A DNA stretch of 64,000 nt from Gigantopelta aegis (taxonomy: Eukaryota > Mollusca > Gastropoda > Neomphalida > Peltospiridae): assembly GCF_016097555.1 (NCBI RefSeq), contig NC_054702.1, positions 91,974,523-92,038,522 on the forward strand, written 5' to 3'. Positions 48,500 to 60,110 of the stretch are shown here, piece by piece; the stretch's first letter is position 1, and each line of letters begins with the position of its first letter. The notes under the pieces are model-generated. The model saw only the letters and a program-made list of their open reading frames with translations, was not told the origin of the DNA and made no database searches. The position numbers and the translations under genes are program-made.

Positions 48500-51139
48500 C
48501 CAAATTATGGTGTCTCGCCCCCAAACAAATCAACGGTCACACCCATACAAAACCATGTGTCTCAAGGTACACGAACACCTAAAAAAACACCCCAAAATAA
48601 AACTAATACCCCCCTCACAGAAAACTTTTGGAAACCCATATAAATTATGGTGTCTCGTGGTACACTGAATCTACGGTCACACCCATAAAATTATGGTGTC
48701 TCGGGGTACACTGAATCTACGGTCACACCCATATAAATTATGGTGTCTCGTGTTGCACTGAATCTACGGTCATACCCATATAAATTATGGTGTCTCGTGT
48801 TACACTGAATCTACGGTCATACCCATATAAATTATGGTGTCTTGGCGTACACTGAATCTACGGTCACACCCATATAAATTATGGTGTTTCGGGGTACACT
48901 GAATGTACGGTTACACCCATATAAATTATGGTGTCTCGGGGTACACTGAATTTACGATCACACCCATATAAATTATGGTGTCTCGGGGTACACTGAATCT
49001 ATGATCACACCCATATAAATTATGATGTCTCGTGTTGCACTGAATCTACGGTCACACCCATATAAATTATGGTGTCTCGTGTTGCACTGAATCTACGGTC
49101 ACACCCATATAAATTATGGTGTCTTGGGGTACACTGAATCTACGGTCACACCCATATCAATTATGGTGTCTTGGGGTACACTGAATCTACGGTCACACCC
49201 ATATAAATTATCTTGTCTAGGGGTACACTGAATCTACAGTCACACCCATATAAATTATGGTGTCTCGGGGTACACTGAATCTACGGTCACACCCATATAA
49301 ATTATGGTGTCTCGTGTTGCACTGAATCTACAGTCACACCCATACAAATTATGGTGTCTCGTGTTGCACTGAATCTACGATCACACCCATATAAATTATG
49401 GTGTCTAGGGAAATGCACCGAATCTACGGTCACACCCATATAAATTATGGTGTCTCGGGGTGCACTGAATCTGTTCTACATGATATAATTTATGGGGTCT
49501 CAATTTGCACTGAATCTACGGTCACACCCATATAAATTATGGTGTCTCGGTGTGCACTGAATCTGCGATCTCACCCATATAAATTATGGTATCTCGGGGT
49601 GCACTGAATCTGCGATCTCGTCCATATAAATTATGATGTCTCGGGGTGCACTGAATCTGCGATCTCACCCATATAAATTATGGTGTCTCGTGTTGCACTG
49701 AATCTACGGTCACACCCATATAAATTATGGTGTATCGGGGTACACTAAATCTACGGTCACACCCATATAAATTATGGTGTCTCGGAGTACACTAAATCTA
49801 CGGTCACACCCATATAAATTATGGTGTCTCGGGGTACACTGAATCTACGGTCACACCCATATAAATTATGGTGTCTAGGGGTGCACTGAATCTACGGTCA
49901 CACCCATATAAATTATGGTGTCTTGGGGTGCACTGAATCTGCAATCTCACCCATATAAATTATGGTGTCTCGTGTTGCACTGAATCTACGGTCACACCCA
50001 TATAAATTATGGTGTATCGGGGTGCACTGAATCTGCGATCTCACCCATATAAATTATGGTGTCTCGGGGTGCACTGAATCTGCGATCTCACCCATATAAA
50101 TTATGGTGTCTTGGGGTGCACTGAATCTGCGATCTCACCCATATAAATTATGGTGTCTCGTGTTGCACTGAATCTACGGTCACACCCATATAAATTATGG
50201 TGTCTCGGGGTAGACTAAATCTACGGTAACACCCATATAAATTATGATGTCTCGGGGTACACTGAATCTACGGTCACACCCATATAAATTATGGTGTCTC
50301 GGGGTACACTGAATCTACGGTCACACCTATATAAATTATGGTGTCTCGGGGTGCACTGAATCTGCGATCTCACCCATATAAATTATGGTGTCTCGGGGTG
50401 CACTGAATCTGCGATCTCACCCATATAAATTATGGTGTCTCGTGTTGCACTGAATCTACGGTCACACCCATATAAATTATGGTGTCTCGTGTTGCACTGA
50501 ATCTACGGTCACACCCATATAAATTATGGTGTGTCGGGGTGCACTGAATCTGCGATCTCACCCATATAAATTATGGTGTCTCGTGTTGCACTGAATCTAC
50601 GGTCACACCCATATAAATTATGGTGTCTCGGGGTGCACTGAATCTGCGATCTCACCCATATAAATTATGGTATCTCGGGGTGCACTGAATCTGCGATCTC
50701 GTCCATATAAATTATGATGTCTCGGGGTGCACTGAATCTGCGATCTCACCCATATAAATTATGGTGTCTCGTGTTGCACTGAATCTACGGTCACACCCAT
50801 ATAAATTATGGTGTATCGGGGTGCACTGAATCTGCGATCTCACCCATATAAATTATGGTGTCTCGGGGTGCACTGAATCTGCGATCTCACCCATATAAAT
50901 TATGGTGTCTCGGGGTGCACTGAATCTGCAATCTCACCCATATAAATTATGGTGTCTCGTGTTGCACTGAATCTACGGTCACACCCATATAAATTATGGT
51001 GTCTCGGGGTAGACTAAATCTACGGTAACACCCATATAAATTATGGTGTCTCGGGGTACACTGAATCTACGGTCACACCCATATAAATTATGGTGTCTCG
51101 GGGTACACTGAATCTACGGTCACACCTATATAAATTATG
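48500..51139. repeat. 47-bp minisatellite, about 55 units
   Basis: Unit of 47 bp containing CCCATATAAATTATGGTGTC and a variable half of two types: CTACGGTCACA and CTGCGATCTCA, with GGGGTACAC, GGGGTGCAC or TGTTGCAC linkers. The first ~140 bp (48,500-48,640) are diverged. Blocks of units recur in the same order, for example around 49,560-49,745 and 50,645-50,825, and around 50,208 and 51,006, which shows higher-order duplication by multiples of the unit. Confidence 0.95.
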
Positions 51140-51676
51140 GCTTAGACGATGGTGCGAACTATTTTGATTTGTGTCGTTGGTCCAGAAAGGGTCGGTAGAT
51201 CAACATTAGTGAAGTCCTTTACAAAAGGAAAAATAATCAGACAAAGAGTTAAAGGATTCAGATGTTGGGCGACATTTACGAATTCAGGGGGTTTAACGGG
51301 AATGTCTCCGTGTGGCCGTCTCTCCTAATCTGGGAAGTGCACGTTTTAATAATGATGTGTATGCAGCATTCTCTTTCTGAATCTTGTAAGTACTTTAAAT
51401 TTGAGTTTTGGAGGAGACGAAACACACAGGTGCATCTTGTCGAAAATATCACGTCGTCAGAGATTCTAGATCGCAGAACCTTGGAAACTGAAGGTAAACG
51501 GTTTAGGTTTTCTAATACATGTCAACTGTGAGTGAGTTCGAAAGGAGAAGTTCGCCAGTTGTTCAAGATTATTATTGGTGATTTGCATCAGGGGCATCCT
51601 TACTTCCCGCGAGATTCGCAGCATGTATCTATTACATTGGATGGTTCGGGATACCGAAGCCAGGCGTCTACGGTAG
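51140..51676 (+). other. region upstream of the caspase relic, no clear domain
   Basis: Open frames (for example 51,262-51,531) are present but not recognised. If the caspase had a prodomain (CARD or DED) it would lie here; no convincing match was made. Confidence 0.4.
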
Positions 51677-52407
51677 ATGATAAAAAAACCAGTATCAAAT
51701 AATATGCTGGAAAAATACAAAATGGGTGTAAAACCACGGGGAATGTGCATCATTATCAAGAACGAAGATTTTGGAAGTTTAATGGAAAAACGAATAGGAT
51801 CAGATAAAGATAAAGAAAGACTGAGATAACTAGTTTCGGATCTTTACTTTGGTGTTCATATTTTTACAAACCAAACGCGTTCTGACATTCTGGACATTTT
51901 AAAGAGAGAATCGACAAAAGACCATAGTGCCCATAGTTGTTTTGTTTGTTGTATTCTTTCACACGGCGCCCAGGAGGTTGTTTTCGGTACTGACGGAAAT
52001 GCAGTAGACATATCTGAACTTGCATTTTATGAAGAACACTGATGCCGCGGTTTGCTGGGAAAGCCAAAAATACTGTTAATGACAGTAACAGTGGGTTAGG
52101 CACAGATGTATCTGTTTGTAAAATGATGCCTGTTGACGCCGACATCTTAACAGCGTGCGCAACGACATCGGGGTCTTTAGCGTTTGGGCATCAACTAGAG
52201 GGCACACATTATATTTCAGCTTTAGTGGGGAAAATGAGGCAAAACGTAGATAAAAGTCTGACCGATGTCCTTACGATGGTGAACTCTTCAATGGCCCAGG
52301 AAGATCATGTGTTTGAAGGTCAGAGGAGTAAGCAGATAGGATGTTACAAATCAACACTGTGTAAGCGGGTAGTATTTGGAAGGATTAGGCAAACAGAAAC
52401 AAGGTGA
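51677..52407 (+). pseudogene. caspase (cysteine protease) pseudogene, intronless
   Basis: Caspases are cytosolic proteases of apoptosis and immunity. The p20 part reads MIKKPVSNNMLEKYKMGVKP, RGMCIIIKNEDFGS, then KDHSAHSCFVCCILSHG with the catalytic His, FGTDGNAVDISELAF and CRGLLGKPK. The p10 part reads PVDADILTACATTSGS, EGTHYISALVGKM, SLTDVLTMVNSSM and CYKSTLCKRVVFG. It is broken by a TAA at 51,827, a TGA at 52,040 and a frame change between about 52,065 and 52,095, exactly where the QACRG catalytic Cys motif should be; that motif is absent. The substrate-pocket Arg of p10 is also not seen. The lack of introns suggests a processed copy, but no poly-A tail was seen. No caspase parent is in the window. 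Confidence 0.85.
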
Positions 52408-52409
52408 AC

Positions 52410-53620
52410 ATGCTGACGTGCCGGGGTTTGAACGTACTTGACCGATTGCTTGGCATTCAAAACACCACAAGCATAAACGCTAATGAGTAATTGCGCATCT
52501 GTTATAAAAAGGACTACCTATTTCCATCGACAGATTTAAGGTTAACCTGCTCATTTCAGAGTGTTCATGCTATTTTTAGTAGGAACCCTCACGTTATAAG
52601 CACAATGGCAGTTGGTACACTGACACTAAATCAAATTGAATTATAGGAATTTACCTGCCAGATGAACCAACATTTTATCACAACAAACATTGTCACAATT
52701 ATCACCACAGACATTAATGATATTAATTGCTCTATCACCTTCAACTTTGAACCAGCCCGATGTTATTTGGTTTAGTACTACCAGTACGTTACTTTGTCAA
52801 ACTTTGATGGAATTGAAATGAAAATGTTTGTGGGATGAAAATATTTTCAGTGTTATTTGATTTATGACACTTCATACATTTGAGAAAGATGTGGCAATGT
52901 AAAATGGGCAGAATTTAGAAAATAGCAATTAGCACCCCGTCAAGAAAACCCCTAGATCGACAGACAATAAACGTTGAAGGTGTAGTGCCGGATCCGTCTG
53001 AACGAGAGAGAGAATCAGACTAGGGTATAGTCCAGTCGTCATGGGTTGGTATAGTGGTGTGGACGGGCCCGACTCCGGAGGATACGAGATGGTATCACAA
53101 TAAAACAAAGTAAAGTCTAGAAAAAGAGTAGTAGGGGCCGACCCCGCTTCCTATTTCTTCTTAGAGTGGGGCGGTCAATCTTCCAGTGCTGCTAGGACAG
53201 GCTCGGACATGTAGAGAGTAAACGCGAACAACCGTGGCGTTCTGCAGAATGACCGTCATACGAGTCACGAAAAAAACAAGTCAACATAGTCAGACGGAGA
53301 AATTACGTGGAGGCAAGGAATCTCTCTAAAAAGAATCCAACCTGGAGGGGCAGACTGTCGAAACGAGACGCGTTCCAGCGTTCAATCAGTTCCAATGGCC
53401 GCATACATCCCAGTAGAAAACTTCACTTCGCTGACAAAAACAACAAAACTGAAGGATCCCCAAGTCGAGCCGCGAAAGCACATGCAGTGTCCACAAACAT
53501 GTCTTACCGCGACGAGCTCCAGACTGGGAAGTCGTGTGCACGGAAGTGTTGTTTGTAAATGTTGTTAACTGCTGTAAATATAGTAACTTTATTACTATAA
53601 ATATTTTATCACGTTTTGTT
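52410..53620. other. no recognised gene; MITE fragment near 52,690-52,790
   Basis: The end GGTTTAGTACTACC at 52,769-52,782 with about 80 bp before it resembles the right end of the MITE at 17,193. A basic 84-codon frame at 53,307-53,558 was not recognised and has no supporting context. Confidence 0.45.
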
Positions 53621-53621
53621 T

Positions 53622-53875
53622 TAGAACCAAGTGGTGAAACGCTCGCCTCATGTGTGGTCGGTCAAGGATCAATCTCAGTTGGTGGCCCATTGGGCTGTTT
53701 CTCATTCCAACCAGTGCACTTAGACTGCTATTTCAAAGGCCGTTGTATGTGCTATCCTGTCTGTGGAATGGTACATACAAAAGATATCTTGCTTCTAAAT
53801 GCAGATTACCAAATGTGTAAAATCCAATAGCCGATGATAAATAAATCAATGTGCTGTGGTGGTGTCGTCATTCCT
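53622..53875 (+). mobile_element. tRNA-derived SINE (family 1), + orientation
   Basis: Head AAGTGGTGAAACGCTCGCC with B-box-like GGATCAATCTC, then CCCATTGGGCTG, TGCTATCCTGTCTGTGG and an end GTGGTGTCGTC. Diverged. Confidence 0.8.
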
Positions 53876-53927
53876 ACTCGAGACAGCGCAGAATGCGGTT
53901 GTGTTTAGCAAACGTCGAGGTTTCTCT

Positions 53928-54800
53928 CTCCCCCCCCCCCCCCCCCCCCCCTTGGGGCTGTGCTGCACGAGCTTGGCCGCTTGGCCAAGTATCGTGTTGA
54001 ACACAATGGGAGCACGGCTATTGTCACCTTGTATTATGGTGACAATAAACAAAGAGATCGGGTAGGAAGTAGGCAGGGGGACCAAACCGTCGGCTCAACC
54101 GCCAGGGGCGGCCCTCCTGCTTCAGGAAGACGAGGGCAGGGGCGGTTCACCAAACCGGGCAGCTCAACTGCCGGCGGCGGCACCTTCTGCGTCGCCGTCC
54201 CCCACTACTCGGAAGCAGCAGACGCCAGGAGCGGCAAAGGGGGAGCCAAAGCTGTCGGCTAAACCGGCAGTGGCGGCCCCTCCCCCTGCAGCACCAACGC
54301 CGATGGAAACAGGAAAAGTGTCGTCCGCACCAACCAATCCACCGGCGTCTCCACGAGTTGTTGCGACAGCGGTTGCAGAGCGTGAAGCCAAGAAGAGGAA
54401 GGTGTCGGTCCCAGACTTGTCCGACACACAGCCCACGACTTGGCAGATCGCACGCAACAAGCTTCCTGGACGGTACCGCAACTGTGTGAAGGGGGAGTTC
54501 ACTGCGACCTCTCAGCTGCCAGGCCCCTTCGTCACCAAGAGCTGGAGACCAACACCAACTGGTCAAGGGCGGTACCAGTTCCAGTACGTCGAGGGAAGTC
54601 GTACCTACTACCTGACGTCGGAGCGGAACGGGATGTACCGGCAAGGCTATCAGACATGGATAATCCAATCGTCCATCGGATTATCAAGCTGATACTTCCG
54701 GAAGACTACTCAGCAATACTTCGGGGAGAGTGCTACATCGACCTGCCTCACTTCTTCCCGAAGTTCCGAGCCGATCATCCCATCAACTCGCCATGAGTTC
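53928..54800 (+). other. GC-rich protein-like island of unknown origin, broken
   Basis: GC content rises sharply against the AT-rich surroundings and codon-like structure appears. One open frame (54,270-54,692) is Pro/Ala-rich with the basic nuclear-signal-like KKRKV, then TWQIARNKLPGRYRNCVKGE and GRYQFQYVEGSRTYYLTSE. Protein-like sequence also appears in a second frame ending near 54,796 (CYIDLPHFFPKFRADHP). It looks like the 3' part of an ORF from a mobile element and is broken. The family was not recognised. It begins after a C run (53,932-53,950). Confidence 0.5.
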
Positions 54801-55493
54801 CGCTGCGTACCCTCTCCTAGGACATGTACTTCCTTTTTTAGGGCTCAGTTGGACTTTAAAAACATTTTTGGCAGCCCGTCTAAATTGCTCAAATCACCTT
54901 AAAACCTTTTCGGTCGAGCACCCTAATTTTATTGTTTGGACTTAAATTTTTGTAGCACATTTTGGTCTTCGGTCTTTGACCTAACTACTAAATTCGTATT
55001 CCAAATTCCGCCCACCTCAAAATTACACACACCCCCCGCCCCCTGGCCCGGACCATATAGATCGGACTTTAAACTTTTAGACCTTCGTTCAAAATTTTAT
55101 GTCAAAAATATTATTAAAAATTAATAGTCCGATCCTCTCTTCTTTCTCTTATTTATTTTTGGACTGTCCTTCTAAAATGCTCCAAATTATATAAATATTC
55201 GGCCAAGCAGTCAATTCCCACTATTTAATTTTTAGATGTAAATTTCAAAATTTTCCCATTAATTTTGTTCTGTCCCGGAGCAAGTCACTGGCCCCGGGAC
55301 GGACATGCTCGAAACTCTAGTGGTATATGAGCATGTTAAAATTATTCGCACTCGCACTCGTGGTAGTGTCGTTGAACAAAATAAACTTTAGAACCAATTA
55401 AAAGGGATCTGTCACTTCGTATATGTAGAAGCAAGCTGACTTTATAGCAGCGATTGTTCATATACATTTGTGTCATTAACCATATACATTTTT
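54801..55493 (+). other. AT-rich tail after the GC-rich island, no gene seen
   Basis: Contains GCCCCGGGACGGACATGCTC and GTGGTATATGAGCATGTTAA around 55,290-55,338, which look like the 3' untranslated end of a repeat. It probably belongs to the same element as the preceding ORF. Confidence 0.4.
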
Positions 55494-55531
55494 TTCGTGC
55501 TGGGGTCGTTAAACATTCATTCATTCATTCA
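55494..55531 (+). mobile_element. 3' end of repeat with (CATT)n tail
   Basis: TTCGTGCTGGGGTCGTTAAA followed by CATT units, as at 27,137. Confidence 0.65.
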
Positions 55532-55544
55532 TATACATTTGTGT

Positions 55545-55800
55545 CATCGCTAATTGATGATAATTCTTTTGGTCCGATATTAGTTATTTTGTCATTAGAA
55601 GTTGAAACTGTGGATATAATCTTAGGTCATTTATCAGATTCAGAGAAATTGGGATTGATTGCACTTATTGAAAAAAAAGATGAAAAAAAAAGATACGGCA
55701 AAATAATATATTAAAAATTGGAGACCAATATCAGTTCTAAACGTTATTTACAAACTAGCGCCAGTCAACAGTAAAATGGATAACAACTTTCTATAATGAA
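55545..55800 (+). mobile_element. LINE reverse transcriptase fragment (L1-like)
   Basis: Reads GLIALIEKKDEKKRY and, in a neighbouring frame, IKNWRPISVLNVIYKLAPV, the block just before the RT fingers in L1-type LINEs. Only about 80 residues remain. Confidence 0.7.
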
Positions 55801-56214
55801 TGTGAATCGTGTTTATCCATAATAATAATATTACTGAACGCTTAAAACGTTATCGTACTGTATTTTTATTTTGTGTGTTAAAATTATTTGAATCATAATA
55901 AGAAATAACAACGACACTTGAGTGCCAGTTTTGTTCTTGGAAGGGTCCGCCCCACGTCGACGGATCGGTTTGATATATATATATATATATATTTTCCATT
56001 TTATATAATTGCCTTTAGATCAACCCATTCACCATTTTATAGTTTCAGCCATCGTTTTCTTTTATTATAATTTTGTTTTCCTTTTAGCAATGCTTTTATA
56101 TTTCTGAACATTAAACCAGTTATTTGACTGTGAGACTTCTGGGTTAGTAATATGTTAAAGTGTATTATTAACATTTAAAAATAGAAAGAAAATTATGTGT
56201 ATTTAGGTTTACTG

Positions 56215-56221
56215 TATATAT

Positions 56222-56279
<58 letters not shown>

Positions 56280-56310
56280 GGGTATATATATACACACACA
56301 CACACACACA

Positions 56311-56341
<31 letters not shown>

Positions 56342-56352
56342 GTGTGTGTGTG
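56215..56352. repeat. TA, CA and CATA microsatellites
   Basis: Adjacent runs of TA (about 56,229-56,276), CA and CATA, then GT. Replaces the GT run of copy A. Confidence 0.95.
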
Positions 56353-56358
56353 TTTTGA

Positions 56359-57850
56359 TGTGTTTATTTGTTTTGTTTAACGACACCACTGGTGCATATT
56401 GATTAATTTTAATCATCGGCTATTTGAGGTCAAACATTTAGTAATTCTGATTCGCAGTTGTCACGGGGATTCTATAATTCCCGTAACTGAATAAAACACG
56501 ATTATCAAAATATCTCTCCTAACTGTATATCTATTAGATCTCTCTGTAACAGGCTGTTAAACCCTAGTATGGCTCGTCTCTAGGTATGATCAGAGATACG
56601 ATCTTATATAAAGTATATATTATTATGGCACGTTAGTTCTCTAGAAAACACAACAAAAACACAATACACTTTGGAATCTGTATTAATCTACGCTGACAAA
56701 TGTACAGCCGTAGTAGTTAATTAATAACAGCAATAATAACAACCCAGAACTGATCACTTAATTAGTTAATCTCTAGGTGTCTAGTTACACAATATGCGAA
56801 ACACTTCACCGTTACACCACACCCACACGTGTGATAATTTGAGAAACGCTTACAGGAGGATTTAATTAATAAAGGAATTACAACACCATTCCTAACTGGT
56901 TAATTTTTAGTTAACCCTACTACTCGTTCAGTAACGTGTAATAATTGAGAAACGCTTCTTGGGGAACTTAATTAATAAAAGAATTACAGCTCTATTCCTA
57001 ACGGGTTAATTTTTAATTAACCCTTAACTACTCTTTCAGTAATCTGTAACACAAAATTAATACTGGTACCTATCACAATAAAGACAATAACCTACAGTTT
57101 ACCTAGGGTCTTCTAGGATGACTGGCTAAGCTTTATATTACCAAATACTCATATAATGTTAGAACAAAAAGTCTACGATTTACTTCGTCAGATGACTGAA
57201 GACACTGTCTAAAGAATATTGGTCTAATACAGTATTAAAATATTTAAAGTCACATCAATCACATCAAGGTTATACACAGAGCAGAAATGATATTTACCAA
57301 GTCCTAACGGACTACGTTCGTGATCCCCTGGAGCCGTCCTAATTCGTTCTCCCCGATATCTCTAAAACACTAGCTATTTATTATAAATCAGGATTTTGCC
57401 TGGGAGTACAAGGCGGTACCTCACGTATCATCTCATATTCTGACTCTACTAGAGTCGGTATTATTTCTCTCTGATCGTCAGACTTACTGACGCCATCGTC
57501 GCCAAAATCACGGTTGTAAAACCGCACTCGCAGAGGTATTACGTAACTACTCGCCACATGGCCTCCGCAGCTGGACTAAGTTCATATTGGAATGTCCGAT
57601 CGTGCGAAGTATTACGTAACAAGTTGCCCATCTGGGCTACGGACAATAAACTGCACACGGCCCTCTAACACAATTAAAATCGCCACAGGCGAAACAAATT
57701 TAAGAGCATGTACCGTGACAGCAGTCATCAGAGGAAACCCGCTACATGTTTCCTAATGCAGCATTGGATCTTTTATATGCAGTTTGCCACATACAGGAAA
57801 GTACATACCACAACCTTTGTCCAGTTGTGGTGCACTGGTAGGAACGAGAA
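56359..57850 (-). mobile_element. SINE (family 1) split by a solo LTR
   Basis: The left part (56,359-56,458) and right part (57,721-57,850) together match the SINE relic at 4,650-4,870. The interruption is the solo LTR with its 5-bp duplication. Confidence 0.9.
56459..57720 (-). repeat. solo LTR of the Gmr1-like family, 1,262 bp
   Basis: Starts TGTCACGGGG and ends CCGTGACA on the + strand. Flanked by GCAGT (56,454-56,458 and 57,721-57,725). Similar along its length to the split LTR at 13,656-14,429 and 22,712-23,073. Internally it shows a partial tandem copy around GAGAAACGCTT (about 56,840-57,050). No internal region remains, as expected after recombination between two LTRs. The strand is given to match the element at 9,370. 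Confidence 0.93.
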
Positions 57851-58470
57851 AAAAAAAATCCACCAAGTTTTTGAATTTCTTTTTAGTTTGTTTTTAATAT
57901 AGCTAACCATTAATTTAAAACTTAAATTACACCATGACGACACTTTGCACCTAACCCCTCGTGCATCCACTCATCATGGCGTGTCTTGTTTTAAAGAGAC
58001 ACGAGGATGGGTTGGAAGGGTGAGGGGGCAGAACAAAGTTTTCCATAAATGATCGTGTTGACCCTTTTCGTAAGTCAAATAACGACGACTCGATACTTGA
58101 CATTAGTTTTGCCCTTTTTGTTTGTGTTTTCATTGCAAAGTGTATACATTCATATTTTACCACAGAAACCGATCAATATACATGTAAAATAATTTTTATT
58201 AAATGTGCATTTGTTGCTGGTAAGTGGAATTAATTATTAACTATTAACTAGGTTTTACAATTTTAAACTTTCGATAGTTACCAGTTTCTGATTTTATATG
58301 AGCGCTACTGTTAGTCTTGACGAATCAAACTGAAGTTACAACTGAGCCATTACAGAACAAACCTTGTGGTCCCAGAACAAATTCTTGAAAACAGCGACAA
58401 CAACAACAACAACGATATAAGCAGCAACAGCAACAGGTTCAGTTATTCGGTGGTAATAATACCAAAAGTA

Positions 58471-58776
58471 AAAGTTAAAGTTTGTTTTGTTTAACGACAC
58501 GACTAGAACACACTGATTTATTAATCATCCGCTATTGGATGTCAGACGTGATAATTTTGACATATAGTCTTCGAGAGCAAACCCGATACATTTTTCCATT
58601 AGTAGCAAGGGATCTTTTATATGCACTGTTGCACAGAGAGGATACCGCATACCACGGCCTTAGTTGTGGTGCACTGTTTGGAACGAGAAATAGCCCAATT
58701 GGCCCACCGACGGGGATCGATCCCAAACCGTCCGCGCATCAAGCGAGTACTTTACCACTGGGCTACGTCCAGTCCC
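58471..58776 (-). mobile_element. complete SINE (family 1) with 14-bp target duplication
   Basis: Flanked by TAATACCAAAAGTA on both sides (58,457-58,470 and 58,777-58,790). Shows the full reverse structure from the TTTAACGACAC end to the tRNA-like head with B box GGGGATCGATCCC and TTTACCACTGGGCTACGTCC. The orthologous site in copy A keeps only part. Confidence 0.93.
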
Positions 58777-59707
58777 TAATACCAAAAGTAGTTCTAGTGG
58801 GGGATTATCTGCAAATTGCAAACTACACATTGCTTTTATGTAATCAAAACGAAAACAAATACAATGTATGTAAACAAGTAAGAAAATTGATAGCAAATTC
58901 GTTGTACGCTGTGTGGGTGGGGCTGGATAGGATGCACACATCCTAAATATCTCTCTGGATTCGTTAAGCTCGCTACTGCATTATCACCTATTGTATGTGA
59001 TTGTTCTGTCAGCGTCATTATTTTGAGTAATTGCAGTTCACTGAGTTCACTGTCAACAAAATTAGCGAACCCTGTTTTAAGATCTGATTGATTTAATCAG
59101 ATGTGCAAATAGACACAGCTAATGCAGAAAGAACGAATGAATAAAACATATTACAGATTATAACGTATTTAAACATCTATGTTTGCTAAATACATTCCAT
59201 GTAAATATTGACACTGGGCAAGTTTCAGAGGGAATTTGCGAAGCCTATATATCAGTAGTTGTCTATTATCTTTGTCGTCCAGTGGATATAGCCCTCACAC
59301 CTCACGGCAGCATGACCAAAGGAACATCACAGTTTTTATATTATTGTGTTTTATTATCCATTTGTAACCAGGTTCACTGCATTTGTTCAAAGTCGCCAAA
59401 AGGTCAGTATAGAATTGTTGTTTTATAAAAATCAGAATCAATACTGCCTTAATGTAGATTTTTAATTTCGCTATCACGTATATCATATAATACTTATGTA
59501 GAATGACGTAGTTTATATTTATAAAAGAATCTTAGAAAACGTCAGGTGATTTTAATAAAGAAATAAGCTATGAATAAATAAATAATTAAAGATATGTCAG
59601 CATAAAAATCAAATATAATAATACATTTAAAACTATGAACAACTGGGTCTTGCAGTGGTATATGCTGCCATAACAGTTTATATCCAATTTGTATTTCAAA
59701 TCCCTAG

Positions 59708-59839
59708 ATCCGATGGACAACACAGCAGTGTGGACTTCTAACTGTACGGTCATAAGATGTGACTGGTTACAAACCATAGCTGGCCTAATTCACCAACTTC
59801 GCTGGCAGTCAGTTGTGATTATTTTCGATACTGCTACAG
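59708..59839 (+). CDS. second copy of the receptor N-terminal-domain exon
   Basis: 132 bp with intact acceptor tccctag and donor gtacgt, open in the same frame. Reads PMDNTAVWTSNCTVIRCDW then [19 protein letters not shown]. It marks the beginning of a second receptor gene or gene fragment in the same orientation, 12 kb beyond the stop of the first. The next exon of this copy (60,969) lies in doubtful sequence. Confidence 0.78.
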
Positions 59840-59875
59840 GTACGTGCAAAGCTTAAAGCTGCAGTGTCAGGTATC

Positions 59876-60066
59876 TATCTATGTATGTATGTATATGTAT
59901 GTCTGTCTGTCTCTGTGTTTTTTATATATCTATCTATCTATCTATCTATCTATCGATTTATGTATGTATGTATGTATGTATGTATGTATGTCTATGTATG
60001 ACAGTATGTATCTATGTATGTATGTATCTATCTGTCTGTCCAGTATCTGTCTTTTTATCTATCTAC

Positions 60067-60101
<35 letters not shown>

Positions 60102-60110
60102 CACAGTATA
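59876..60110. repeat. TATG and ATCT microsatellites
   Basis: Runs of TATG and ATCT that match the position of the microsatellite and SINE cluster in copy A. The long frames here are repeat-derived. Confidence 0.95.

Noticed and set aside
48500-51139. CRISPR-like array
   Set aside because: Units are contiguous 47-bp repeats without unique spacers, in an animal genome.
53307-53558. Basic 84-codon frame as a gene
   Set aside because: No family resemblance, no splice or promoter context, and composition like the surrounding DNA.
54147-54668. Minus-strand frames over the GC-rich island
   Set aside because: High GC lengthens frames on both strands; the + strand has the more protein-like composition and the KKRKV stretch.
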